DNA of 64,000 nucleotides from Pithys albifrons albifrons (lineage: Eukaryota > Chordata > Aves > Passeriformes > Thamnophilidae): the NCBI RefSeq assembly GCF_047495875.1, contig NC_092460.1:8546520-8610519 (forward strand), given 5' to 3'. The position numbers and the translations under genes are program-made. The notes under the pieces were generated by a model, which saw only the letters and a list, made by a program, of their open reading frames with translations, was not told the origin of the DNA and made no database searches. Shown here piece by piece: positions 26,161-40,234 of the stretch (within the stretch, counting starts at the first letter, position 1; every line of letters starts with the position of its first letter).

Positions 26161-29100
26161 TAGCTATAAGCCAAAACTTGTATCTTTGCATAGTCTAAGG
26201 GTAAAGATGCTAAGCCAAGATCCATGTTCCTCCTGCTGAAATAGAGCATAAGAGGTAGGTCCTATTGCTCTGTATTATTATATCCATATTTACAGAGCAA
26301 GGGAGCAGAAGCCATCCTAAAATGAGTTGTGCCAGACAGAGGAGAAGGAAAACACCTGCAGCTCCTGTTCATCCTACTCACCCTTCCACCTGGGGGGAAG
26401 GCATATCTTGCCTGCAGTGCCAACAGAGGTAAACTACCCATAGCTGTTAGATATTTACATTTTCTGCTTCTGGTGCATGAGAGCAACAGGAACACACTGG
26501 AGCTTAAGGACAATGGAAAGTCTCATTCCCGTACTCCCATCATGTCATGAAGGTTTTCTATCACAGCTGGTAAAATTGCTCTCACACAGTCATGTACAAC
26601 ATTACCACAGCATTCTGCAGTCAGCATTGCAAAAACAGAGGCACAAAGAAGACAAATCATTCCTTGGTATCATCTGATGTCTATCAGTCAAATCAGAATT
26701 AAAATGCAGGCTCAGACCTGAATGCCAGTGCAATATTCCATTCAGGTAGTTGCTCTGATTTGTCCCTCAAAAACCAAGGGTGAGGATAGAAGTTCAGACT
26801 GCACTAGTCAGAAGGTGCACCCAGGTTTTCAACCACAGAAGAGACTGGTAGAAGATGTACATGAAACAAAGCAAGTTTGGGTGGCAGAGGGCTAACCTGA
26901 TGTTGGAGAAGTATTTCTATGCATATTTGCCATATTGTAAATGATTCTGTGGAGTTTTTCCTTCTATAAGCTCCCACTATAGTCTGAAGGAATCTTCTAT
27001 CCCACACTCAAAATTAACTTGTTAGTCATTCAAAGGCAAAAGTACACACTAAAATAATCACCTATAGTCTAAAATAGGATTAAAGGGCAAAATCACTGTC
27101 AGAATAGAAACCAAACTAAACCCCAAAATCCCTTCTGAACAATTGAAAATTGCTAAAATAAATTGAGCAAGTGTGCTCAGGAAATATTTAATCACAGCAA
27201 TATATTCTTGATAAAAATCAATGCCCATGATATACACTGTTCCACAGAAATGACCTTTACCTAGCCACGGTCTTGGACAGCAGGCCACAACCTTGGCTGG
27301 GAGGAGACAGGGAGGGTGAGAGAAGTACAAGACAAAAAAGGATGTTTTTCAGATAGGTCTTTACTGGTCCTTGACAGTCAACAAATTTATAACAGATGTG
27401 CCTCATTCTTAGTGTGGAGAAATGAGTGCTGGTAACTGTTATTGTCAGGACAAATCAATTGGAGCCATATGTCTGCAGCAGCTGACAGCATCATGAAAAT
27501 CTCAAGCAACACAGAGACATTAGGATGTTGCAGAAAATAAGAGCTTTCCCATCGTGTAAAGGGCCTTTGGGAGATGTCTCTCTCTTGGAGATAGGTTTGT
27601 GGGAATTAGCTTACATAGTTTGATTCTTTCAAATGCTTAATGGTATGTGAGACTTGGCCTTCTCTTACCTATTCCCCAGACAATAAGTGATAATTAACAG
27701 GAGGTACAATGCTACAAATTAATCATAGGACACATCTAATTAGGATTCTTATTTTATCTAGATTAAGCAGGAAGCTGTCACAACATAAACCAGGCAAGTT
27801 TCCTAATCTTCTCCACTACACCCTGTGCTCCTCCAACAAAATGTCAGCCATTATTCCCATGATAAAACCAAAGAGGAATGCACAACTCACAGCAAAAGTT
27901 TAACTGATGACAAAAAGGAAGAAAATGCTAGGAGCTCATTCTAATAAACTAAAGTTATGCTTCCAAAGCAAATCCTACAGTGCATCTTCTAGATTTTTCA
28001 GAACGCAAACTAGTTAGTGGTTACTGAATAGTTGTACTGTAAAACAGGAACAAACATAATTGACCAGATCCATGGCCCTTTTTATTTGGCCAGTATGCCC
28101 AGTCCAGAGCGGTGTAACATGCATTACAAGAAAAGGAAGTAACTAACATTGTCAAGTCAGCAGGGTCTCATGTAGGTTAAAATGTAATGCAAGATCAGTG
28201 CCATAATTATCCACAAAGCAATTTTTTAGTTTATTGACTATACTGCAGTTCCTGAATTTATGTCCTGGGGCTTAAATTGCAAAATATTATTGCAACGTGG
28301 CAGATATTATAATCCAGATATCAGTAGCTGTGTAGGAATGCTTAATATTTCTCTGAACAGCCAAGTTGCTCCAAAAACACTGCCTTTCTTTTACCAGTGC
28401 TAATGAGGAGTCCACCAGAATGCAAGCACATTCATTTCTGAGTAAAACATGTACAGAAAGCAAAAAGATCAAGACTTTCAAGGAAGAACTGATTTTCCAA
28501 AGACTTGTAGCCAGCTCCCAGCCATCAAACACTCTTGATCTATTCCATGGTGAGTAGTAGCAAGCAAGTTACACAAACTGATGTTCTCAGTTTCCCTTTG
28601 ACCCTTCCCCATATCTTTTCTCTACACCACAACTCTGCAAGGCTTTTCCCACATAGGTCACCCTCTCTGAGCTGACAGCATTTCCCACGAGGTGGCTGCA
28701 TGATGACATTCAGCACAGAACAGGGTTGATGAGCATTTTTCGGGTGTCTTGGCAGGGAAGCCAAGTGCCCCTTCCTGCCCTCTGTGCCAACAGGACCTTC
28801 ACTGTCACCTCTGCTGAGCCCAGAGTGAGGCTGCAGCAAAGTTTCTCATCTGTACCAATCGCTTCAGCAGGAAAGCAAAGACAGAAGAGCATTCCAAACT
28901 ATCCTATCCTGTAAGGATAGCACATGGACAATTAAACACACACTTTGGATCCCTCCTAAAATTTCAAGGAAGGGTGAGAGGCTGACCAGCCTTGATTCGA
29001 GATTAGCCTGAAATTAAATGTGAGCCCAAGGAAGGAAAACAGTGAAGCTTACAGGACTTAAACTAATTTTCCTCTCTTGGAGAAGGAGTAACTTGTTTTC

Positions 29101-29929
29101 CTCGTGAGTAACAGTGCAGGTGAGGGTGAGCAGGAGATTGTTTGCTCCACCTCAAACACCAATGACCCAAGAGCCCACAAGGGACAAAAGCACCAAAGCA
29201 AAATGCCACAACATTCAGTGGTACATCCTGAAAGAAATCAAAGATTTTAATAATAATCAGCATTTTGTTCTAAGAGTTCCCAGCAAGTAAAAAGCCCATG
29301 TTGAGATGACCCTATGTAAGGCTGGATGCAGCCATAGGATGAGGCTTGGTTTGAATATTTTCTCAGCCTTCCAGATCTCTGTCAGGTCCACTGCAACAAA
29401 ATATGCTGCAGTTTTTCCCCTGTTAAGAAGTGATGGGGTCAGAATACTGACTGCCACATGCTGTAAAATAGTCCTGAAGCTTGGGGTATCTACAACAGAG
29501 ATCTGCTCCAAATGTCAACCTGCTAATATGGGAGCAACAGGGCAGAATGCTTTGGTCTGTGCTTTGCAGGAGGTCACACCATAATTTAAATAATTCCTTT
29601 AGCCTTAATTTTTAGTAATTTTGTACTCAGGCAGGCATGTGAGAATATATCATGTCTCAATCTTGCAAGGGAAAAAAAAAAGAGGGAGGAATAATCAGAA
29701 CATACTCAAGACATTTTGTGAAGAAAGAATCCACACAGATAAACATTTGGCAAAGGGAAAAGACCATATTCCTATCAAGAAACTCATCCATACATCTGCT
29801 ATAACCAAGCTTTCCTTTCCTTGGAGATGGAAGTTTCCATCACTCGTGCTGGGGCTTGAGCTATTTACAAAATCACTTTTCCTCCGTGTTCTTTTGTTGA
29901 CATATGGTTTCAATACTTTAGTGCTCTAT
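26161..29929. other. Non-coding, no gene recognised
   Basis: Ordinary sequence. A CTCF-like 15-mer at 28685-28699 (CCACGAGGTGGCTGC) departs from the usual core at two positions. A small inverted repeat lies at 28904-28920. Confidence 0.65.
28904..28920. repeat. 7-bp inverted repeat, 3-base loop
   Basis: CTATCCT and AGGATAG flank GTA. A related CTATCC...GGATAG pair lies at 57551-57567. The arms are short, so chance is plausible. Confidence 0.85.
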
Positions 29930-30380
29930 TAATCCTATTTTGTCTTTCAGATAATAAGGATATTGTTGTTACTAAGTACTATGCTAATTGTTTTTGTCTA
30001 GTATTAAAAATACATTGCACTGCCTTATTCTAATTAACTTGAGATTATTATTGAAATAATGGTTTTATTATTTTACCACTGGCATTTTACTGCCTTGTAG
30101 TCTTAGTTGTACTCAAGCTATTATGACTTTGCAGCAATTGACTAACTACAATTATTCCATTATCCAGCTTCTAACATTTAATTGGGTGAATGCAGAAAAT
30201 ACTTTCCTATTACAAGATCTTTGCTTTCTGATTTATTAGAATTAACCTTCAATATATACAATCTAGACTTGGTTCATTTTTCCTTCTTCTCAAGCAAAAT
30301 CCTACGAGGATCACCATAAGCTTAGTTTGGTTTAATTAGGAGGGGGAAAATTTAAACTATATTACGAGATTTATATGGAT
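29930..30380. promoter_or_regulatory. Possible enhancer-like conserved block dense in TAATTR sites
   Basis: Homeodomain-type cores are visible at 29985-29990 (TAATTG), 30031-30036 (TAATTA), 30149-30154 (CAATTA), 30179-30184 (TAATTG) and 30333-30338 (TAATTA). A CAATTG palindrome also lies near 30135. The block is AT-rich, free of simple repeats and of coding frames. Clusters of such sites in gene-poor vertebrate DNA often mark developmental enhancers. AT-richness alone also raises their number, so the call is tentative. Confidence 0.28.
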
Positions 30381-33080
30381 GCCCTCCAGCACACATTCCT
30401 CATTTCACACTTTATGTAAGATTTCAATAGTCAACACACTTGCCTCCTCCCCAAATGAGAACACACCGCAGGGCAGGACTGTTAAATGTCATTAGCATGA
30501 ACTAGTTTTTATATTGATTTTTGTTGCTCTGTTTCTCCTCAGTCCATTCAATGCATTGCAGAGTTCAGATTTAAGTTTTAATTGAAATACTTGGCAGCCT
30601 TAATACCTTGCCCAGGCTGCATTTTGTTCCAAGTTCCAGCTACCAAAATCCATCAGGTTTCACAGAGCTGTGTAGGTACCAACAGCAAAGTGTGGCTCAG
30701 CAGCAACGTAAAAGCATTTGCTGCTGGTTTTACTGATCGTTAGCACAGATACATTGAGGGGCTCCAAATAAGACCATTCAGCTTGGTGTGCTCTTACTTG
30801 CAGAGGAAAACCTGTTAAGCTACCAGATTTTTTTCAAGTGCTTGGTGTGCCAGGAGACAACTCAATCTCGGATGCCAACGGGGCCAGGCAGGCATTGGTG
30901 CAACAAGCATCATGCACAGAAGGTGCCCAAAGAACTACACAAATTGGCAAAGGCAATCAGAATATCAAAATATTTGTGCAGTGGCCAGTCTGAGGACATT
31001 TCTCATCCTCTGATGTGTGAATAGCTAGTTTGGAATCCAGGCACAATATGTGCTTTTGCATACAGTCTGGTGCAATTAAAGGGAGGGGGGAATGGGGAGG
31101 TTTAAAAAAAATTAAAAAACCAAAACAATAAAATCAGTAAGCAAACAAATAAACCAACCAGAATGACTGAAGGCTAAAGAGTGCTACACTTTGAACTCCC
31201 TACACCCTCATTTCCGGCTTTTATTGGCATTAAGTTAGGTCATTAACATTTTATCAATATATTATGTGTATATAATGTTACTGAGATTAATGGACATAGG
31301 CAATGCTGCTCTCAAGGCAATCAGAGTTCTGTAATAAGTTATATGCTTGTTCTTCCAACAAACTGCTCAGAGGAAGGGATGCATGGATTTTTAAACAGCT
31401 CAAAGTTTAATATGTTAGAATTAAAAGTGTGACTACACTGCAGAATTAACTTTAAAAGAACAGATAGCTTAACCCAGATTAGTATGCTGCTCCCAACAAT
31501 CAAAGTTTTGAAACCCGAGTAGTTCAGACTTCAGCATATGTTCTAAGTCAATATGTATTGAACTCTAAGCCTCTGCTGCAGCTGATTAAGGACAAAGAAA
31601 GGACATGATACAATGCTACAGGAATCTTTTTTTGTGTTCCCAAAGAAAGAACATTGCTCATTTTTATTAAGTCTTAAACTTTCTCTTATCTGGCTACCTA
31701 ATACCAGGTATGTTTACTACTCTCATTTCTGGTTTTAAGCTTGAAGTGCACAGTCTCAATTGTCATTCTGCTCGTCTACTCTCATTAGAGGCTTCTCTCA
31801 TTTAGTACATATTCAATTATACAAGTTTTATTAGAAGCCCAGGCAAAACCCCACTGCCTTCCTTTTCCTCCTCCTTCCTGCTCTCCATCCTGCTGGTGTA
31901 GGTACACTCCTATGAAATATTTTTTAAATTTACTATTAGGATAATTTGCATTTACCTAGGGGACACCCTGCAGCTTAATATGTTGACATTGAAGCAGTTA
32001 ACTACTAAAAGCCCCACAGCAGCACTTAGAATTTACATTACAGAAATGAGACATAAGCTCACATCTCCTGGTTAGCTTCCAACCACTACTACAAAGGAAG
32101 GAAACACCTCGAGTCATGGTGATAGAGCATAAAAGGAATCTCATGTCACACTATAACAGGTGTCAGCATGATGTATTAACTCTTTGTCAAATGTCTTACA
32201 GATTTCTCTCCTTTGACCACAGTACACATTCATGGAGAAATTTTAATTCAAAACCCTAAGTGAGACAACTCACCATGCCACCAGAAATACTTACTTTACA
32301 TATTCTTTTATGACTGCCTTAACAGCAGGAACATTCTTCTCATTCCCACAATACTTGCTGACAGAAATGCTGAACAGACTCTGAAACCTCATGGAGAGCT
32401 GTTAATCAAAGCTTCCTAAATAACAGGCCACAAATACATAGCTCATTTTATCCAGAACTGCCTTCACACCCCACCTGTGCTCCTCCTCATAACCCATACA
32501 GGCACACACTGGTTCTCCCTGAAGAAACATGCTGATCCCATTTTCTTACAATACTTGACAGTTATGCAACTCCACACAATTTCCAAAACTATCTTATCAC
32601 TGTCCAACTTGTCTCCAACTCTGCCAACTAGCTTTTTCATACTTCTCATCCACTGCTATGTCCCATTACATTAGCAGGGAAGGAGAGGACAGAACCAGCT
32701 TTCAAGTTAAAATCATTGCTTGGAAGATAAAATAGGATACTTTCCCCTACTTCAACACCCTATAGCCCCATTCTGATTCACCAGCTGCATTCCCTAAAAA
32801 TCAATCATGTTGGATAACAAAGGTTCCCACACTGACTCAGATAACTTGGAAGAGGTAGTCTTCCCCCTCAATGTTTTAAAGGGCAAGTTTTATAATAGCA
32901 ATTCTGTTTAACTTCAGATTTTCTTAAAGGGTCAAGAAAAGTTTAATCAGTGAATTGACGACACCAAGTAAATAAACTAAATCCCATGATCAGCCCATCA
33001 CTTCCTGAGAACTTTTTCTCTGGAAAGTGTTGTGAAAAAGCAGATTGAGCTTCTGGAAAGTATTTTTTTATATTTTAAGA

Positions 33081-33100
33081 AATTACCTCAAATTACCTCA
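33081..33100. repeat. Perfect 10-bp tandem duplication
   Basis: AATTACCTCA occurs twice without a gap. Confidence 0.95.
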
Positions 33101-34547
33101 AGTATTTTTAGAAACTACCTGAAAAACAGTCTCCATTATAACAGTGATTTGAGGAGATCCACACAGGACTCCGAAATCAGCACTCAGTAATTTTATCATC
33201 ACAGCAACTCACAGATAATGCATGGGTACTTCTCCCTTCCTTTCATTTCCCAAAGAATGACACTGCACCATCTCTCACTGTTCATAGTGCATCTGACATC
33301 CCAGTGGTGCAGAGAAGGTCACTACCGTCTGAAACCACAGCAAACAGCTACATAAATTTCTCTGCTTTGTCCATCATATTCCCCAGATCCCTTGCTATGA
33401 AAGAACAAGGACTGAGCAGAAGCAATCAGTCAATGACAGTGCAAATGCCTCTCCCCTGTGATCATAATGACATAGTATCTAAATCTGTTCATCACAGCAT
33501 AGGTGCATTAAAAATATGCACAGATGTGTCTTTCACACCACCGCTAGCAAGATACTCCCTCCGTATTTGCTACATTATGAGATGATACCAATTTGCATTT
33601 ATATTTTGATTACATCTGACTGAATTCTATAATGTTCAGCAATTTGCGATGGATGAAACCTGACACCATCAAAAGAAGTGTGAGCTTTGCCATTGACTTC
33701 AATAAGGACGTGATTTTATCCTAAGTGCTCGGATAAGCAAAGCTCTAAAGAAATAGAGGACCATAGTTTTTCCAAAACTGCACAATTTTGAATCAGAATA
33801 ACCTGACTGAATCTACAGATTTATACTAATAAGAGCAGAATTCCCCAAACCATTGTTATATCTCAGTTAAATTTTATTGCATTACAGTTGAATGGTATTT
33901 CACTGCTGTGCCTTCTTATGTAAAGTATCACAGACTACCAGTGCAGCTGGGGGTTCCTTCCATACCTCCAGCCTCTGCCTTTCCATCTACCCCACTTTGA
34001 AGTCTTCTTTTTAAAAATCTGGAAGGGTTTTGCCTTCAATGCCAATTGAAGGAAACAGGGGAAGGCAACATCAGTTTTTCATTAACAAAATCTTGAGTCC
34101 CTGAGGCCACCAATATATCACAGCTGGGGCAGCACTGCTATCCTGGTACCTGCTCGCAATGTTCCAGGCAAACTGTAAGTCACTTTTGGAATGTGCTCAA
34201 AGTAAACTACCCTGACAAAGTATCAGGCACTTACCACCACGTAGGTCCAACATAGCTTTGATTAGCTGCACAGATCCCTTGGGAAGACAAGGTCAGACAG
34301 ACTAAAAGCACTTTAAAAGCATTTCTATATAACTAAGAACAGAAAATATTAAAATAGAAATGCAGAATCTCATGTATTTTACACTTCAATACAAAAGAAG
34401 GCTGATAGACTTTTCCATGAGCATGTTCTTCAGGGATATATTGGGAGCTCATCTGGTATCAGTTAACCTGTTCAAGAGATGGCATCTGTTACATGTTGCC
34501 AAAAGTAACGACCTTTCAAATTCCCCCCACCATTCCCTATATAAAAA

Positions 34548-34593
34548 TATTTATATGTATTTTATATATATATACAGGCATACACATATATAT
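34548..34593. repeat. Imperfect TA-rich simple repeat
   Basis: Two pure TA runs (34563-34574 and 34586-34593) are joined by CAGGCATACAC and preceded by ATATTTATATG. This is probably a decayed microsatellite. Confidence 0.85.
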
Positions 34594-35811
34594 GATATTC
34601 CCTCATCTTCCTTTACTGTATTTTTCAGCACTGCCTTTGGCAAAGGACAAAGACTTGAATGGTTTTAATTTCTGCTTTTTTTTACCTCCACAGAGTTTTT
34701 CCCTACTCAGGTAAACAGACACTCCACAAGAGCACCACCTTAATTGCCACAAGCAGTTAGATCCATTCAAGCTTAATGTCTTGCAATTGCTGGTCTTGTG
34801 ACTGAATCCACTTGTCAGAGGGAGCAGAAACTGTATGCTCCTCTCTGATAGACCAACACATCACCTCTGAAATCAAATATATATGCCAGTTTCTGAAACC
34901 TGAATCAGTACTTGTCATCAAGCATTCACCACCACATTGCACTGAGCAGCTCACCTTAATGCCCAAGTCTTGTCTCCCCATGAGACTTCTGCTAATTCAG
35001 AAGCCAGCAAGGTTCAGCCACAGGTCTAATTCTCCTATGCTGAGTGCCCCACACAGCACCCAACACCCTTCTGCCTTCCCTGCCAGGTATCCCTGACACT
35101 CCTTCCACGGCTCCTCAATCTCAACCTAAATAATTCTGCATTGTTTCCTGTCTCCTTTTTCAGCTCACACATGAAAATTGAACATATTGTAATACGCAGC
35201 ACAGGGAACCTTTTTCCAGATCTAAATCTAATTTTCCATTGCTTTGCCAGGTTTCAGTCCTGACTTCTAAGGTAAAAAAATGTGAATCTTCACATATCCT
35301 GGAATAAGTTATTGGGGAAGAGTTTAAAAGGCAATTAGAGAGGCAGAAACTGGACATCTGCTGGCACAGCAGTGTCTAAGTAAAGGGGAAACAACTTTTC
35401 AACACAGTTTGGCAACATCAGAGGGAAATTATTTTCATTAATAAAAACAAAGTCAGAGAGTCTGGGCAGCTTTCAGCAATGTTCATGCTGAAGTAACAGA
35501 AAGTAGGCAGCACTCTCCTGTAAGTCATGGTGTTTATCCCATTCCTATCAGACTGCATGAAAGAAGAGCAGGCAGAAGGGCCAGCCTGCACCAGACCAAA
35601 AGGTCAGCATCTTCCCACAAAGATGCACTGAACTCATTTCTGTTACAGCAGCTCCTGGAATAGCTCTTAAAAATTGCTGTTACCTCCATGTGGGTCCTTG
35701 TTCTGGAATAAAACCATTTACATGGGATACTGGTACTACAGCAGCAACATAAATAAACCAGTACAACTGTATTGTTTCATTTCCTTGAGAGGCCTTTAAA
35801 ATGATAAAAAC

Positions 35812-35837
35812 CTTCTTGTCCTCCAGAAGACAAGAAG
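35812..35837. repeat. Perfect 9-bp inverted repeat, 8-base loop
   Basis: CTTCTTGTC (35812-35820) and GACAAGAAG (35829-35837) are exact reverse complements around CTCCAGAA. Confidence 0.95.
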
Positions 35838-38800
35838 CTGGTGTCATTTTTTAATACATTATGTACACAGAATATTTCTGTTTGGATACTGAGACATGCA
35901 GAGAATGCCTACTTTAAAAAAAGCTTCACCAGCTCAGACTCAATACACAGAACAGCTGTATTCTATTAAGTATGGAATATAAATATATTTTTCTAGTTTG
36001 AAAATACCATGTCACACACACTCCTCTTGCAGGTACCTAACACATGGAAACCAAGGTATCTAACAGGGTTGGGGCATTTGGGAAAAGCCTGCCTGGAGAA
36101 TAAGCTTGTTTATGAGAATAAAAACCTCACCAAGTATCTCAACTAGGTTGGTGAGAAAATTAGGACAGCAGGAAAAAAACACTGGGATTTTTTTCCCTAA
36201 ACAAATGGCTTCATATTTCAAGCAAGCACAGGAGATGCCGGGGGGGGCTGGTGACAATCACCACTGAGGCGAATGATGGGATATGTCAAGGAGAGAGAAA
36301 TGTCATTAGCCACCACAGAAGGGGGGCTGACACCTCCCCACCACTTACATGCCAAAAAGAAGAGCCCAAAAAAAAAAGTACAGCTCCTATTGACTCAGAT
36401 GTTGTTTGATATTCTTGTACCAGATATAAACACATGAATTTTTCTGGAAGGACCACAGCACTGCAGTTACTTCAAGTCCAGGTGTTACCTGAAGACACTT
36501 AATGGGAAAGGAACAGAGGTGGATCAACCACTCCAAATTCATTTCTGTTACTCCACAATAAATCAGTCTCTTCCCTCATCTGGGTAGCTAAAAACACCAA
36601 GTGTCCATGACCATGAAATCTAATGGATTCTTCCTGTGCAATAGCTTTTTAGACTTAACTGATGTTACCCACTCATTAAGACTGTCAGGTCATATAAGCA
36701 TCTTTAACAGCAACAACATAGTGACAGTTGCATTTGCTGTACTAAAACACCTGGTCAAATTTTCTGATGTAGATTTAACAGGTTTGCAGAGAGACCTTAA
36801 ACTGGTCTCCTTTGCATCTGCTCCAAACTGCCTGATGTTCACAGGGCATAGCTGAATGTGACGCACTCATATTCCCATTCCAGAGTGCAGGGGCAGCAGA
36901 AGAAGAAGAGAAAAAAAATACAGATGCTGACCTTTCACAGTTAAGCTGGAGGTATGGGGAGAACTTTTCCCCAAGGTGCTTAAGAGGCATCCTGGAATCA
37001 AGGTTTGCACATAAAGCAAACACATGCTGCCTTGACCTTAAGAAGTGAAACCCACTGGCAGTCCATTGCAACTCTCTATCTGATAGTTGTTTCAAGCGCT
37101 GTAATCCCTTGCCCTAAGCCAGTTTCCAGGCAGACCCACAGAAACCTAACAGATTTAGTAAAGTCATCATATCTAGCATCACAAGAGGATTAGTTACCAT
37201 CATCCTCTCTCTGCCTCCCTTCCCTGATACACTGAAAAAAAAATTAAGTTTGAACAACCTCCTGGCAGGTAAACAAGCCCTCAAATCACCTCAATATTAG
37301 TGCACTAAAATACCTACTGATTTCCTTGGAGTGTCAGCTTCGTTAACCCACTGTGTCCTCAGTGCTGTTTGGATTTCTCTGCAGAAGATGCAATACAGCT
37401 TTCTCACATCCTATTTCTTTTGGCAGCACTGAACTCCACTCAGTGTGATACCCTTAATATTATTTCAAAAGCAGAAAAAGGTCCCTTTTCACCATACACT
37501 GTAGTAAATACAAAAGGGGAACACCTTCCACAGGTTTAGTCTAAATAATCCTAAAGCAAGAGGCTTGTTCAGAGTTGCCATAACTCACAAACAAGCCCAG
37601 ATTCTTAGATGTCCATTAAAGCAACTGAGCCATATTTTCACCCTTGAAACAACAACTTCCTTGAGAGCAAACCACACTGCACAAGTACAAGACTTCTCTC
37701 ACTGAGCCTTGGTCAGATTTACCTGTTAGACACTTCCTGGATGCTCCTACAAAACAAAATCCCAGTGAGGTGGGCATTGCAGCCTCAGTGATGCTCCACC
37801 ACAGAGCAGCTCAAACCCTAGCACACTGTGGGGCTCTCGGAGCAGAAGTGCTGCTGCCGTGATGCACAACGAGAGCTGTGAGGAGGGGGAAATCATGCAT
37901 AGCCACTTTCAAATGTCATGGAAGTAGGGTCCAGAAGCACAAAGAAGAGATAACTCAGACAAAAAACATTCTTAAAAGGTGCCTATAGTTTTCATCTCTG
38001 AAAAAAAAAAAAAGTGTGGAAAATATCTAAAATATTCTTCAAATGCTTCAGTGCTCAGTAACTGGGGTACAGGTGCTCTGCACACCAACATCAATACATT
38101 ATTTAATTCTTTTTTTCCCTTTTCATAGAGACCCTGGACTATTGTTTCCATAATCTCTCCAACTTCCCTTACTACATCTCCATCAATGTTAGTTGACTTC
38201 AAGTTTACTTATTTGGGGTCATATTAATTTTTAAATAATGCAGGGAAAAATTACTGTAAACAATGCCCTTGTAAATACATTTGCCAAGAAACTGATTACA
38301 TGCACCCATGCAACATGCATCCAGCCATAAAAACTAGTTCTTTAACATGACCTAAGAATCTTGAAAAGATATAGCCACTCCAATGTTGGGTTTTTTTCCA
38401 CTGTATAAACCAAATTGCTCTGTTTAAGTTTTACTATAACTTGTTATTCAGTGGACATAAATTGAGAAACTGCCTATCGAAAAGCTGCATGTTCTGACAA
38501 GACCACAAGCAAATAGATAGTCCCCAAAGATTCAGGGGCCTTTGCATACAATCCTATTAATTGCTAGAGGAAAGCAACCATATGGCAAGACAGTGGCATG
38601 CTCCATGAGTGCACAGTGGGAAATATGTAGCTTACTGGGAACTTTTTATAGAGGACAAGGGGGAAAAAAGACAGAAGCTGCTAAATCTATAGGTTATTCA
38701 TTAGAAATTCAGTTATAGACTAGTGCCTTTCTAATTACTGAGGTTCATTAAAGAACAGGGCTTTTTCTAGATAAACTAGAAAACTTTCATCCTTATCATT

Positions 38801-40234
38801 ACAAGAATAATTGAAATCTTGTTTCTATTAAAGTTTAGATGACTTTAAATACCTTCCTTCAAAACTATAACAGCATGTAATTTAATGCTTACACAGGCAA
38901 CAGAATACAAATTACCTGTTTGCTACTCGACAGACACTATACCTGCATGGCACATACAGCCTCTGTGGCGCACCTGGAGCCCACAGCTTCCAAAGCAGTT
39001 GGATTTGAGCCATTTGCTCTGAGTGTAGGAGCCTTTGGGCTGTAGCAAGGCGTGCTTTTCCTGGCACAAGTAAAAGTTCAGGTATTCTCCATTCCCTCCC
39101 ATTCCATTCATTCCACTCGCTGCTCAAAAAACCCACTTGGGCTGGTGCAGCTGTCGGTGGGTTGAAGTGGGGAACCACACTTAAGCAAAAAAAAAAAGCT
39201 TTCAGCAAAATAAGAGTTTTCTTTAATGGTTAAGTTTAGTTTAGCTCACTTCATTGACTCGAGTCCCTGTGGGGTCCTGTAAACATCACATAGTGCCCAA
39301 AGTGGTGCAACACAATGAAAGAGGAGGCAGCAACAGAGGAGAACGTGCACTGTCGCCATATGAGAGGCTGCAAACCACGCTCTGAGCAGGTTTGACTCCT
39401 GCATTTCCTCTTGGCATGCTCTCTTGGAGCAGAGAAGAGCTCCCTCCTACAGCCTTGTAGCACCAATCCCTGCCATGACACGCTCTCAAGACAAAAGCTG
39501 GCCCTCACAGAAGCCACACATGTGGCGCACCCTTCTCAGCACTCCAGCACGTTGGTACAGACTCAGCATGACATCCTTGAATATGCACAACAGCAGGAAC
39601 AAACAGACATAGGGATTTTATACAGTCTTTTAACAAACTGTTTGTATTGGGATTGGACAAAAGCATGAATAAGTAAAACATGTTCCCCCCTCATTTCACT
39701 TTTCCCATGTTTGCAGCATCTCTCCTTGAGCTCCCAAGGGCTGAGAGCTTGTCTAGGAAACATTACACTGAGGCACTGCTAATGGTGACTTTCATTCACA
39801 GCAAGGCTGTGATTCAGCAGGGCTGGTACAGCAACTGTAATTCACAAGAAACCAGGCAACAAAGCTTTCCATAAACCTAAAATACCTCACCTGTAGTCAA
39901 AGGCTGTCAAACAGACCCCATGGCCTCAAACTTTCTACCCAAATCCTCCCAGTCTTACCATTTGGCTTTCCCACTTGATTAAGTTTCTTGCACCAGGAAG
40001 ACATAGAATAAATTTCTCTCTTGAAGCCCATTATCACATCTCCTGGCAACCTTCATCTGGATAACCAGTCTCAAGTCAAATCAACTCTGTCACCCCAACT
40101 TTTCCCTCGAAGCTCAGTGCCCCAAACCAGCCACAGCAATTTCACTCAGCAGAAGGATAACAACAGGTGACCTGCAGGCAGCACAGCCAACATGATGACT
40201 CTGCTTCTCACAACAAGGACTTTTGATTTCTGTG

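Larger units (their letters stand above)
30381..40234. other. Non-coding, no gene recognised
   Basis: Contents: a G-rich run at 31081-31100 followed by an A-rich run, octamers at 31944-31951 and 33591-33598, the AATTACCTCA duplication, the TA-rich repeat, the 35.8 kb hairpin, a G8 run at 36240-36247, and A-tracts at 38001 and 39187. A GC-richer patch at 38920-39560 has more CpGs than its surroundings and holds a weak minus-strand exon-like frame (see findings). Confidence 0.65.

Noticed and set aside
31081..31100. G-rich run considered as a G-quadruplex
   Set aside because: Only three separated runs of three or more G; the fourth is GG, so it does not meet the canonical pattern.
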